Origin: Cladocopium goreaui | Lineage: Eukaryota > Sar > Dinophyceae > Suessiales > Symbiodiniaceae | Direction: 5' to 3' | DNA length: 64,000 nt | Assembly: GCA_947184155.2 (NCBI GenBank) | Contig: CAMXCT020000501.1 | Coordinates: forward strand, 62,001 to 126,000 | Shown: positions 12,259 to 23,000 of the stretch, in pieces | Numbering within the stretch: the stretch's first letter is position 1 | Layout of the letters: every line of letters begins with the position of its first letter | Program-made: the position numbers and the translations under genes | The notes under the pieces: model-generated | What the model was told of the DNA's origin: nothing | The model's database searches: none | Seen by the model: only the letters and a program-made list of their open reading frames with translations

Positions 12259-13019
12259 CTTGGAAAATGAAGCAAGGCACTCTCGAGGTGGGAAAGGCTT
12301 GGGAGAGATTGTTGGGGACTGAGAGATTCTGAGATCCCAAGCCCTAGTGGCCCTAGTATCATACTGGTTGATCACCCAACAGTTGGGAAAAAAGAGGAGA
12401 ATGACATCACCTTCTTACGGCTTCGGTGGGAAACTCTCCCGGAATCGTCGTTCGGCGAGGAGACCGAAAAGTTGGTCAGGTCAGGTGGACTGAAGCATCG
12501 AAGCCATGCCGAAGATTTCCCAAAAAAAATCCTGCCCCGTTATCCGTTTACCATTTAAATGGATTTAAGTGGTCTGAAAATCACGCGCCGTTTTCTTTCT
12601 AAAGGTCTAAGATTTCATGCGTCAGACATGTTTTTCTTTGGGAATAATCCTCGTCTAGCCCAGTGATAAGTGGTTCACAAGCCATATTAACCACTAACGC
12701 TCAATCTTAACATGGAACCCCAATGTCAGTTGGCTTTGGAAGATGATTTCGAACTTGGCTTGTGGCCAGTATGGCCAGAGCTATTGATTATGGCCATAAA
12801 TATGGGCTTCCATACGGAACACTTGGTGGTGTACCCTCTGGTAAACTAACTTGAGAGGGGGAACGCGAAAGGTAGGTAAGCAAGAAAGGAACCGAAGAAA
12901 AAATGAAGGGGAGAGGGGAGGGAAAAATACATAAAGTGGAGTCTGGTAAAAGCGACGCGGCCATTTTCTTTCCAAAAATATGAAGGGGAGTCTGGTAAAA
13001 GCGACTGAAAGGCTTCGGC
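12259..13019. other. Non-coding stretch
   Basis: Contains the family 1 fragment at 12,832 and a 24-bp direct repeat (GGAGTCTGGTAAAAGCGAC at 12,938 and 12,986). No supported exon. Confidence 0.4.
12832..12851. repeat. Foldback family 1 fragment
   Basis: Only the left tip TACCCTCTGGTAAACTAACT is present, next to the long TTGTTGTGTG array; the rest is missing. Confidence 0.7.
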
Positions 13020-14400
13020 GATGTGGTTGGGGTTGGTGGTGGTTGTGGTGTTGGTGGTGTTGGTGGTGTTGGTGGTGCTGGTGGTGTTGGTGTTGTTGGT
13101 GTTGTTGGTATTGGTGTTGTTGGTGTTGTTGGTGGTGGTAGTGTTTCTGGTGTTGTTAGTGTTGTTAGTGTTGTTAGTGTTGTTGGTGTGGTTGGGTTTG
13201 TTGGTGGTGTTGGTGTTGTTGGTCGTGTTGTTGGTGTTGGTATTGTTCGTGTTCGTGTTGTTGTTGTTGTTGTTGCTGTTGTTGTTGCTGTTGTTGTGTT
13301 GTTGTCTGTTGTTGCTGCTGCTGCTGTTGATGGTGTTGTTGTGTGCTGTGTTGATGTGTTGTTGTTGTTGTTGTTGTGTGTTGTTGTGTGTTGTTGTGTG
13401 TTGTTGTGTGTTGTTGTGTGTTGTTGTGTGTTGTTGTGTGTTGTTGTGTGTTGTTGTGTTGTTGTGTGTTGTTGTGTGTTGTTGTGTGTTGTTGTGTGTT
13501 GTTGTGTGTTGTTGTGTGTTGTTGTGTGTTGTTGTGTGTTGTTGTGTGTTGTTGTGTGTGGTTGTGTGTTGTTGTGTGTTGTTGTGTGTTGTTGTGTGTT
13601 GTTGTGTGTTGTTGTGTGTTGTTGTGTGTTGTTGTGTGTTGTTGTGTGTTGTTGTGTGTTGTTGTGTGTTGTGTGTTGTTGTGTGTTGTTGTGTGTTGTT
13701 GTGTGTTGTTGTGTGTTGTTGTGTGTTGTTGTGTGTTGTTGTGTGTTGTTGTGTGTTGTTGTGTGTTGTTGTGTGTTGTTGTGTGTTGTTGTGTGTTGTG
13801 GTGTGTTGTTGTTGTGGTGTGTTGTTGTGTGTTGTTGTGTGTTGTGTGTGTTGTGTGTTGTTGTGTGTTGTTGTGTGTTGTTGTGTGTGTGTTGTGGTGT
13901 GTTGTGGTGTGTTGTTGTGTTGTTTGTGTTGTTGTGTGTGTTGTTGTGTGTTGTTGTGTGTTGTTGTGTGTTGTTGTGTGTTGTTGTTGTGTTGTTGTTG
14001 TTGTGTGTTGTGTGTGTTGTTGTGTGTTGTTGTGTGTTGTGGCGTTGTTGCGTTGTTGTGTTGTTGTTGCGTGTGTTGTTGTGTGTTGTTGTGTGTTGTG
14101 GTGTGTTGTTGTGTGTTGTTGTGTGTGTGTTGTTGTGTGTGGTTGTGTGTGTTGTGTGTGTGTGTGTGTGTTGTGTGTGTGTTGTGTGTGTTGTGTGTGT
14201 TGTGTGTGTTGTGTGTGTGTTGTGTGTTTTGTGTGTTGTGTGTTGTGCGTTGTGCGTTGTGCGTTGTGCGTTGTGCATTGTGCGTTGTGCGTTGTGCATT
14301 GTGCGTTGTGTGTTGGTGTTGTTGTTGTTGTTGTTGTCGTCGTTGTTGTTGTTGTTGCTGTTGCTGTTGCTGTTGGTGTTGTTGTTGTTGGTGTTGGTGT
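13020..14400. repeat. TTGTTGTGTG minisatellite, 1.38 kb
   Basis: The core from about 13,375 to 14,130 is a 10-bp unit, TTGTTGTGTG, flanked by TTGGTGGTG and TTG/TGTG variants and CGTTGTG at the right. The plus strand is almost wholly G and T. The unit has no stop codon on either strand in any phase, which yields spurious frames of 438-569 codons rich in Cys/Val/Leu or Thr/His/Asn. Confidence 0.96.
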
Positions 14401-14484
14401 TACCCCTGCAGCGTTTTTGCTCGGTTCCGTAGTGGCCGAAAATCGTCAAATCGGTGGTGTTTTCGCGTGTTTTTGCAACTCTCG

Positions 14485-14710
14485 GAGCAAAAAACACCGT
14501 AAATACCGATGTTTTTGGCGGGTCGGAAGCCCAAAACCACGGTATTTACGATGTTTTTTGCCTCTGGTAGTAAAAAGCACGGTATTTACAGTGTTTTTTG
14601 GCCAGCACCTAGCAAAAACACTGGTATTTACGGAGGTTTCACCATGTAGCAAAATGTGGTTTCTTGATCCGAAAAGAACAAAAATACTGTAAATTACAAT
14701 GTTTTGAGTC
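14485..14710. repeat. Degenerate palindromic GGTATTTACGATG repeats
   Basis: Four or five copies of CGGTATTTAC(G/A)(A/G)TGTTTTTTG about 60 bp apart; the first is in the opposite orientation (AAAACACCGTAAATACCG). Confidence 0.6.
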
Positions 14711-14853
14711 TGCTCTTAGGGTGCGTGGGAGGTGTGGAGGGGGGGGGGGGGGTTACTAAAATGACTAGCAATCTCCTGAAGAATCAGGTAACGGGGCTGG
14801 CCGCCCTCCCCTTTACTTCGTAAAGTAAAACTCAAGGTAGCCCCTCTGGAGCT

Positions 14854-14951
14854 ACCTTTCGTGACATAGCTATGGAAAATCACAATCTTTGGTAAATTCA
14901 CTATAAATGTGCCGTTTTCAATAGCGAACTGTTAGTCATTACCAAAGGGTA
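14854..14951. repeat. Foldback family 1 copy, diverged
   Basis: Arms ACCTTTCGTGACATAGCTAT and ACTGTTAGTCATTACCAAAG...GGTA; the tip has changed from CCAGAGGGTA to CCAAAGGGTA. Confidence 0.7.
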
Positions 14952-14980
14952 CTACTTGGCACCAGTGGATCTTAAAGCGC

Positions 14981-15069
14981 CTCTGGACCCGACACAGCAA
15001 GGGATGCTTCGGCATCGCGGCCATCAGGGCCCCATTCACCGCCTTTGGAGAGAGAGCCACGCTGTGCGC
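14981..15069 (-). CDS. Exon candidate, resembles a glycosyltransferase sugar-binding region
   Basis: 89 bp between gccag|GCG and CAGAG|GCGCTT (GC donor), 29 codons plus two bases, about 80 percent GC at third positions. It reads A-H-S-V-A-L-S-P-K-A-V-N-G-A-L-M-A-A-M-P then K-H-P-L-L-C-R-V-Q. The pattern N-G-(A)-L-M-A-A-x-P-x-H-P resembles the N-x-x-M-x-x-x-P-x-H-P stretch after the DXD motif of GT32/OCH1-like sugar transferases. That assignment is inference from one short motif. Confidence 0.52.
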
Positions 15070-15662
15070 CTGGCCATGGGTTTTAACATCTTTATCTCAT
15101 CATCTTTGAATATCTTCGACAAATGTATGGAAAATGTATGGTGAAAATCTACGGAAATAAAAAAAACATGAATATATGGTTGATCGATGTTGATAGCGGT
15201 TTTAATCCCATGTAAAATATATCCGCTCTGGGTAAATGGCAAGGTAAATAAGGCCCATCCCATTCCTCGCAATATAAACATGAGTCCAGGGTTCGGTCAC
15301 GGCGTGAGGTCACTATAATTCACCCAGATGGATCAACGTTACGGCGATGTGGGCACCTGGGATCTATGGCCTATGGACCTATAAACCTCCGACTTGGGGA
15401 TGGTGTCTGAAATTAGGGATGGCTGCACTCGGTTTACCTCATTAATAGACTCATGAAAAAACATCTTTTTGACTGGGTGAATTTGCTGCTACCCTTGGAA
15501 CAATAGTTGTTACAATGGAATCGGGATAGCTCCACTACAAGTCCTAGAATTGCATGGACAGCAACCTGAAGCTATCTAATTAAATGCGGTAAACTGGGTA
15601 AACCCAAAAACCTCAAACAAAAAAAGGTTTGTCTTGGCGACCTCCAAGTTTCTGTCGATCAC
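15070..15662. other. Non-coding stretch
   Basis: Probable intron or spacer; nothing distinctive seen. Confidence 0.4.
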
Positions 15663-15724
15663 CTCCCATTCGGCGCCTTGCGGCCTGGATCCAAGACCTT
15701 CCGCAGAAGTTGCAAGACAAAGGC
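15663..15724 (-). CDS. Exon candidate
   Basis: 62 bp between cgcag|GCC and GGGAG|GTGATC. It reads A-F-V-L-Q-L-L-R-K-V-L-D-P-G-R-K-A-P-N-G. Both splice borders and codon composition are good. Phase prevents direct joining to the exon at 15,069. Confidence 0.5.
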
Positions 15725-16741
15725 CTGCGGGAGATGGGATCTGACAAATGTCCCAAAGATTCAACTTATAACTTGTTTGATGTGTTTGTACATGATTTTC
15801 TGGGATGAGCGCTGATTTCAACAAAAAGCATCTGAAACCTCCATTTAAAAAAAAAAGTTTCCCAAGTCAGGCTGACATTGTTTAAAATGATATATGATAT
15901 AGGAGAAAACTGGTGTTTTGCAATGGCAAAAAGCTTGGTTGAAAATGTTTAATGGGACTCACCGGCCATCAACACCATCACGGTTTCCATGTCCTGCAAC
16001 TCCATAGGAACCGATGAATCTTGGAGAGATGCCTTGGGTCGAGGTACCACTTTGGAGCAACACATCTGGTCATTTTGGGATTAAGTCATCTTTTGGCCAG
16101 GCTACCAATGAGATAGATTCAGATAGATTAGATATATATTATATAATATTATATAATTATAGTATTGCAAGAAATTGAAAGATACAAGCTTGGCAAGCTG
16201 GTTTCAACCGTCATTGGAGATCATAAGATCATCCCCGGTAGCGAATTGGACATTAATACTACTATCTTAGACTTTCAGCTGCCAACGAGCTTTTGTCCGT
16301 CAACATGGCTTCTGATCAACGCATGTTCGGGATCAAAAAATGGAAAGCACATATTATTTGATTCACATGATACCATAATTTCACCGAATTTCACCTAATA
16401 TTTGATAGCATAAGTTCACCAAATGTTCACATGAAACACCTTTTGGATACTCTGGATCACAACAACCATAGTACCCTCCCTGATGGGACCATCCTGCCAT
16501 GGAAAACACCAAGCCCCTGGCCAAGAGGGCCCTTGCATCCGAGGACGTGGCCTGATCGGTGGCTGGGACGATGGAATGCTAGACCATCTTTACCAGGGAG
16601 GTCATGGGAAGATGTTCTGGAAATAGCTTGGAAATGGTGATTTCACGTTATTTCCCAACATGTTCCCAACATTTTCCCATTTTTCCCAACATTGTTTGTT
16701 CCCAACATTTTCCAAGGATGATACATTTGGGGGGGAACCTG
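15725..16741. other. Non-coding stretch
   Basis: Contains an AT-rich palindromic run (16,130-16,165) and a TTTTCCCAACATTG repeat (16,645-16,715). No exon supported. Confidence 0.4.
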
Positions 16742-16809
16742 GGCTCTGGAGGCAATGCCCCGCCTGCGAGGAGTGGAAAGCCTCTTCCAGCAACTCTAAA
16801 ACGGCTGGC
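16742..16809 (-). CDS. Exon candidate
   Basis: After gctag|G it reads P-A-V-L-E-L-L-E-E-A-F-H-S-S-Q-A-G-H-C-L. Possible donors are GAG|GCTTTC, CAG|GCGGGG and CCAG|GTTCCC, so the 3' edge is open. Confidence 0.37.
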
Positions 16810-17194
16810 CTAGCGAAGGGTGACCGGCTTGCAACCCCCAGAAACCTAAAAAAAGGCCCCGTGGGCGAAATTAACCGAGGATCAAAAAGAGGAACCACCG
16901 TTTTTCATGATCAGAACCATTTGAAAATCCAGTTTTGGGATGTTTTGGGGGTTGAATTCTCATGGTTCCAGCCTCATGGTCGCAGGTACATACGGCCAGC
17001 AGGAAGGCAAGGCCTGTGATAGTTGCAGCAATCCCATTAGAAAGCAAAACGATGATCCTGGATAAGAAAACCAAAAAAGAGTTGAAAGAGCAAACATGAT
17101 TTTGGAACCATTGAAATGAATGGTTCATATATATATATATATACTATCATATGTATGTATATATACACTTAAATTTCCTCCAAACAATGCGACT

Positions 17195-17274
17195 CTAGCG
17201 GGTCATTCGCCAAACTTTGTCTTGGCTGCAATAGCACACAACCTCCAAAGCATCGCAGAGCCGCAAGTACTTGC
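17195..17274 (-). CDS. Exon candidate, possibly terminal
   Basis: After gccaag|GC it reads K-Y-L-R-L-C-D-A-L-E-V-V-C-Y-C-S-Q-D-K-V then W-R-M-T-R and a TAG stop at 17,195. Alternatively a GT donor after GAG (17,243) would make it a 32-bp micro-exon. Confidence 0.4.
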
Positions 17275-17400
17275 CTTGGCTGAAGGATAGTGGGAAAAAA
17301 AGGCCAGGTTTGGTTGGTTTTCCCAGGAATTACTGTGGTGAAGTCAACTTTAACCAAAAGAAAACTGAACCATAGCTACTTTTACCGCCTGCTTTTGATT

Positions 17401-17504
17401 TACCCTCTGGTAAACTAACATAGCTATTGAAAATGGCAATTTATAGTTGATTTTCCCAATAAAACTGGTGATTTTCCATAGTTATGTTAGTTTACCAGAG
17501 GGTA
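17401..17504. repeat. Foldback family 1 copy
   Basis: 104 bp, nearly perfect arms TACCCTCTGGTAAACTAACA / TGTTAGTTTACCAGAGGGTA. Confidence 0.92.
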
Positions 17505-17831
17505 GTCACCTTTAAAGTTGATGAACTTTGGGCGTTGCCATTCGGTTTACTGCACAAAATCAGATATCAAAGCAATGTCACAGGACAGTTGATCCCCTGA
17601 GTGACCTATACCAAGCCAACATTTGGTTTGGCGAAGATTGTAAGTCACTGAACATCAGCAAACATTATGTGTATATATATAATAATAATATAATTAATAT
17701 ATAATTATATGTATATATGTATATGTGCATGAGTTGTCCCCAAAGCCAGGGATCGCACAATCCCACACTCCCCCCACAACCAACCCCCTCAGTTCGGAGA
17801 CCCAAATCAGAGATGGTTAGGATTCGCCCCA

Positions 17832-17895
17832 TTCTCCACCAGGATCACCAGGTTGCTAAGCAGCTGTGCGAAGATGCTCTTAGCTTTCGGATGAC
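17832..17895 (-). CDS. Exon candidate
   Basis: After ctcag|GT it reads H-P-K-A-K-S-I-F-A-Q-L-L-S-N-L-V-I-L-V-E then N-G-A. GTGATC or GTGGAG donors are available. Helical pattern; family not recognised. Confidence 0.42.
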
Positions 17896-18795
17896 CTGAG
17901 GCCGTCCCCATATATTTTTCGGCAGGGTGAACTGAGATGCCGCCCCAGTCAGGATCAGAAAACTTTTTTGTAGTGGCCCCGCCTGACCCCGCAACACATT
18001 TAGCTTCATTCTCCACTATCCAAGGTGATAACCCAGCTTGTGAGGCCAAAAAAAAAACAAGAAAGAGGGAACGCGGTGGGGGTGGGCCTCTGAGATATGT
18101 AATCGGTTTGCAACTAGGCCAAGGTCTATGGTGGATATCTCAACAGTTGGATAGGTGAAAATCAAATTTAGAAGTGCTGGGCCCTACTTATGTACAGGTA
18201 AAAGAAATTATGGGCGAAATCATGCGAAATCCAAATAACATGTGGTTTGTATCCCCATTCATCATTCGCTAGATACAAAACAAGCCCATTCAGAAACGTC
18301 GTCCCCATCGCCCCTTCCCCTCATGGTTCGCCTGCAAATCTTCCCAAGATCACGTTGAGATGTGAAAGATAGGACCTCCAGACGGAGCCTAATTTATGGC
18401 AATGTTCATGTGGAATATGATGAAAGTCATAATTTCGGGACATTTCCCTGATTTCCACTGACCAAAAATCCTCATTTGGGGCTCATTGGCTTATTCTTTG
18501 GTTTTTGTGGAGAAATGAAATATCCAGTGGATTGGGCCCCTATCGGACCCTGTACGGTTGAGATTGACAGATACCATGACAGATTCATGTTCTCGTGTCT
18601 ATCAGAACAGCGAAGCACAGTTTGGTGGTGTCAAATTTGGTTGCCCGCAAAAATTTTCTGAAACGACCGGAATCTCTGGCTTCAGACAGGGTCTGAATTC
18701 AAATCATCTTTTGTTGGTGGAAACCCTATGTTTTCATGTTGACCAGGAATTCCCACCAACCTGTTCATAAGTGATACCCTAATTTGGTTGGCTAC

Positions 18796-18838
18796 AGCGT
18801 CTCCGAATTGAGCGGCTTGGCGGTAGTAGCTATGGTCC
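18796..18838 (-). CDS. Small exon candidate
   Basis: 43 bp between ttgag|GG and GCT|GTAGCC. Two frames are protein-like (D-H-S-Y-Y-R-Q-A-A-Q-F-G-D-A or T-I-A-T-T-A-K-P-L-N-S-E-T), so the frame is undecided. Confidence 0.33.
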
Positions 18839-19462
18839 CTCAAGAGAATCCGCCCAACTATAGTACCCACAGTTCTTCAATGTTGACTGGTCTCTTTTTT
18901 ACTCCATTCAGAAAGATCAACCATCCCTGGATGCAAACAGCTTCAAAATTCATGACGTGGCCTATGAAAAGCCGTTTGTCGTTCCAAAATCCTCATGTCT
19001 GGGTCGTCGTCATCATCATTCCATGCATCTCGTGGCCAGGAATCAGGATATAACTTAAAACCATGGCCATAGACCCACCTATGAAGTGGAACAGGACCCA
19101 GTACATCCCATTACATCCCCATTACATCAAATTACCATTATATCCCTGTACATCCCCATTACATCCCACTAAATCCACATTCACAATGTACCATCTCATA
19201 TCCCCAGTACCACAAAATTCACATAAAATATCCCAACATATCTCAATGATATTCCCACTGCGCGATGATCTGGAAAAGTTTGATCCATCTGGGGGGCTTC
19301 TTAAGTCATAGGGGTTCCCCAAGTCACCTACCAGGTGCCAATATGGTCATCCATGACGACTGGATGATTTGGGGATAATTCCCATATGACCTCATGAAAG
19401 CTCCATCGGTTTTCCATTTATTCACCATTTATTCCCCATTTAATCACCGAGGCTCCACCGAC
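18839..19462. other. Non-coding stretch
   Basis: Has TACATCCC(C/A)ATTACATC repeats (19,095-19,165) and a family 3-like foldback (19,300-19,395). No exon supported. Confidence 0.4.
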
Positions 19463-19533
19463 CTCTGCCGCTTCAGCCCCACTGCCGCCAGCTCCGCGGC
19501 ACCCGAGTCACTGGCCAACTCGCACAGGGCCAC
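19463..19533 (-). CDS. Exon candidate
   Basis: 71 bp between accag|GTG and CAGAG|GTCGGT, 23 codons plus two bases. It reads V-A-L-C-E-L-A-S-D-S-G-A-A-E-L-A-A-V-G-L plus K-R-Q, almost every third position G or C. A helix-rich segment; family not recognised. Confidence 0.57.
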
Positions 19534-20087
19534 CTGGTGATGGATGACCAACCAAGCCTTTGAAAAAAAATAGGGAAATTGACAAATGCTGGTTGGTGGT
19601 TTCTGTTCGCGACAGGTTCACCCGGGTAATATTATCGGGGGTACTAGCACTGACAGTCCTGACACGTCTTCGGCCAGAAAAGCCAGGTACTAGTCCACAC
19701 CTCAAACTCCTTGCGTTAGACACACAAAGTCCTCCACGGTCAGACAAGTGGTCCTGCGCTTTTAACTCTCTTTCCAAAGTCCTTCACGTTGGACTCACCG
19801 GTCTTTTCCGACCGATCTTTGAGCTTGGAAAAAAGGGCTATGGTGAAATGCCCATTGATTGAAATGACAATTGCAAAGTCATGACATGAATGCTAAATAG
19901 GGAATATGCAATTCGCACACCCCCTGACTGTGTTTCGCTAGAGGCACAGTCACACGAAAAAAGCAAAATATATCTCACACCATCTACACGACAGTGTTAC
20001 ATTCAAAGCTCAAGCCCTCTCTCAGATGTTCTTTTTCCGCTCTTCTTTTCCAAAATTTTTTCACTTTGCATGTCATCGCACCTTTTT

Positions 20088-23000
20088 TCACTTTTCGCTT
20101 TCATTTGGCCTCGCACACCAATTACACGGCTGATACGCAATGGAATATCCATGCATTTTTTCGCAGTGAGTCACATCGGTGTGCTGGGGTCCATTCAATC
20201 CAGCTCCATACATGTCTCTCCCTCGAGGATGCCATCCGCGAAGTTGAGGAAAACACTGCTCACAGATATCGGTGTGTCGTACCATCTGTGAATTTCTCAA
20301 CCCATAGCAATCCTTTCGGAAGTGATATTTCTTTCCAAGGCCTGTAAAGTACAGGTCAATCGATGGGTCAGCACTGGAAGATGGATCCGCAGGGATCTGA
20401 GCACCAGTGCTGGTGGATGAGGAAGCTGCAACTTTTGGCTCGGCTGCAGCATGGTTGGTTCTGATCTGCGTCATCCCTGTTGAGGTCGTTTCATTTGGCT
20501 TCTTTTCATCACCTTTCTTTCCTTTTGACTTTGATTGCAAAACTTTTGGTGGCGGAGCAACTTCTTTCTTTTCTGCTGCCGCCTTGGGAATCGCTGGTTC
20601 TTGGATTCCTGCAGAGGCTGTTTGATCTTCTGGTAGCGGAGCTTCCAGTTTTGAAGCTGGTTGGCCATAAGTGTTCTTCTGTCCGTCCTGTTTGGACGCA
20701 GAAGACTGGCCCATACTTTTGGCTCTTTTTACAGCCTTTGGTGTTTCTTCCTTTTCTTCTTTTAGTGGTGGGCCACTTCGCCTGGGGAGTTCGTCCCGAG
20801 ATTGGTCTCCTCCACCAAATCCCAGAACCGTCTCACCCGGCGGGGAGGTTGGACAATCGGTCTGTGACGCTAGACCCGACGTCCTGGCACTCCCAGATGG
20901 TTGGCCGCTTCGCCTGGGGAGTTCGTCCCGAGATTGGTCTCCTCTACCAAATCCCAGAACCGTCTCACCCGGCAGGGAGGTTGGACCACCAGTCTGTGAC
21001 GTCAGACCTGATGTCCTGGCACTCCCGAGCAACTGACTGCTTCCCCTGGGGAGTTCGTCCCGAGATTGGTCTCCTCCACCGAATCCCAGAACCGTCTCAC
21101 CCGGGACGGAGGTTGGACCATCGGTCATCAGACCCGATGTCCTGGCACTCCGTTGAGCGAGTTCGCCGCGGGATCGATCTGATCCCACAGCCGTCTCAGC
21201 CCTGAGCAGTCGTCGCTGCCAGCCGCTTTGAATGGCCAACGTGACCAACACCACCACTATTGTATATACCATCATCATGTCAAAGAAGATGGATGATTCC
21301 TCTCCTGCATCTCCATCTTCATCTTCGGCCTTCGCTCGGCTGAGCATGGCCATGATCATCGCCATCCTGACCATATCTTTTGGGGACTTTATCCCTCCTT
21401 TCGCTTCTTTCGTCTCTATGGCCGGCTCTCTCACCACGCCATTCTCTTCTTTTTCTTCGGTAGGCCCTCTCACCACACCGAGATCTTCCTTTTCTTTTTC
21501 TGTTTTGATCTTTCTATCTGTCATGCCCATGGCTTTCTTCAGCTCCTCCAACTTCAATGCCGCCAAAGCTTTGGTGCCCAGGTCGGCGATCATGCCGTTG
21601 CCTGGAGTGTGTCGGAGGATGACATCTCCACTCAGCACCCGCCATCTCATGTAGCGAGCCCTCTTTCTCAAGTGGCGCGTCCTCCAGGACGCACTGTCGC
21701 CTCCAACTATGGCGATGGCTGAGGCAGAATCCGAGTACTGCCAACATCGCACTGCCTTTTCCAAAATTTCTTCCACCACTACTCGGACTGCCTCTGCCAA
21801 AACTCCTCCTTCCAAAATCTCCAACAGCTCCGACTCTGCCGTAGAGGCGGTTTGAAGTTGTTGGCGCGAGCTTCGCCACAAAATTGGAGCTCCCAGCCAC
21901 ATCACCACTGAACATCCGTGGCCTTCATTTCCATAGGCCGCGTCAGTGTAGACCAGGAGGTCTAGGCAACCATCTTCGTTTCCTCCAAAGCGAATCCCTT
22001 CTTGGATGGAATTCGCAAGGTATTTCCAGATCTGAGGCGCTGCAGCAATGACCTTGGAAGGTCGTCTGGTGGTCCATCTGGAAATTCTGGACATGACGTA
22101 CATGATGTCGGGGCGACACCTGGTCACCAGCCAGGTCAGCTCACCTACGATTCTCTGTGCTTCTCGAACCTTTTCCACTGTCTTTTCTGCATCCTCCTCA
22201 CCATCACTATCCAAACTTCCATCCTCCTTTGACATGGGAATCTTCTTCAATCCCCACTTCTCTCTGTCCATCCCCATGTTCTTCTGCAAGAGATCCAAAG
22301 TGTAGGAGTGTTGAGTGGCGCACCACACTCCATTTTGATCTCGAGACAACTCCATACCCAAAAACCGGGTGGTTTGCTGACAGCCCACCTTCTCAGGGAC
22401 GGAGGTTTCCCACTTGGATTGGATGCAGCTGATCCAAGCTTCTGCAGTCTCCTCTGAGGCAAGGACCAAAATGTCATCAACATAGGTGAGCATGAGCCCT
22501 TGCAATTCGCCAGTCTCTTCTTGGCGGATGGCCCATGTGCTCGGCTCTGATTCAAGCTGATGCAGCCTCATCTTTCCAACTCTCATCTTTTCCATCTCCT
22601 CATCTCTATAATCCTTCCAGAGTTTCGGAGACCTCCGGAAGCCATAAAGAGCTCGCAAAACCTCCCAGAGCTGATAGGGAGGAAAGTAGCCAAGTTTGAC
22701 CAAAATTGGTGGTGGCCCAAGAAGCATTGGCAGCGGAGCTTCTTCGCCTTCTTCTTCAAAAAACCAATCTTCACCCCCCTTTTCATGTTTCCAGGGAGCG
22801 TTCAAAAAGGCGGTGCGAATGTCCACATTGATTCCGCACCATTTGCGAACTGTGGCCAGAGCAAGTGCCAGCCTGAGGGCGGCAGCATCTGCTCCTGCCG
22901 CAAAACAGTTTTCATCTCCACCCACATTCTCACAGTTGCCACATGCAACTATGCGGCATTTTCGCTTTCCCCGACGATCAGTCGGGTCGGGCTTCACCGT

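Noticed and set aside
12788-14692. Open frames of 438-569 codons on both strands in the TTGTTGTGTG array
   Set aside because: The repeat contains no stop codon in any phase; the products are low-complexity Cys/Val/Leu or Thr/His/Asn strings and six overlapping frames cannot all be genes.
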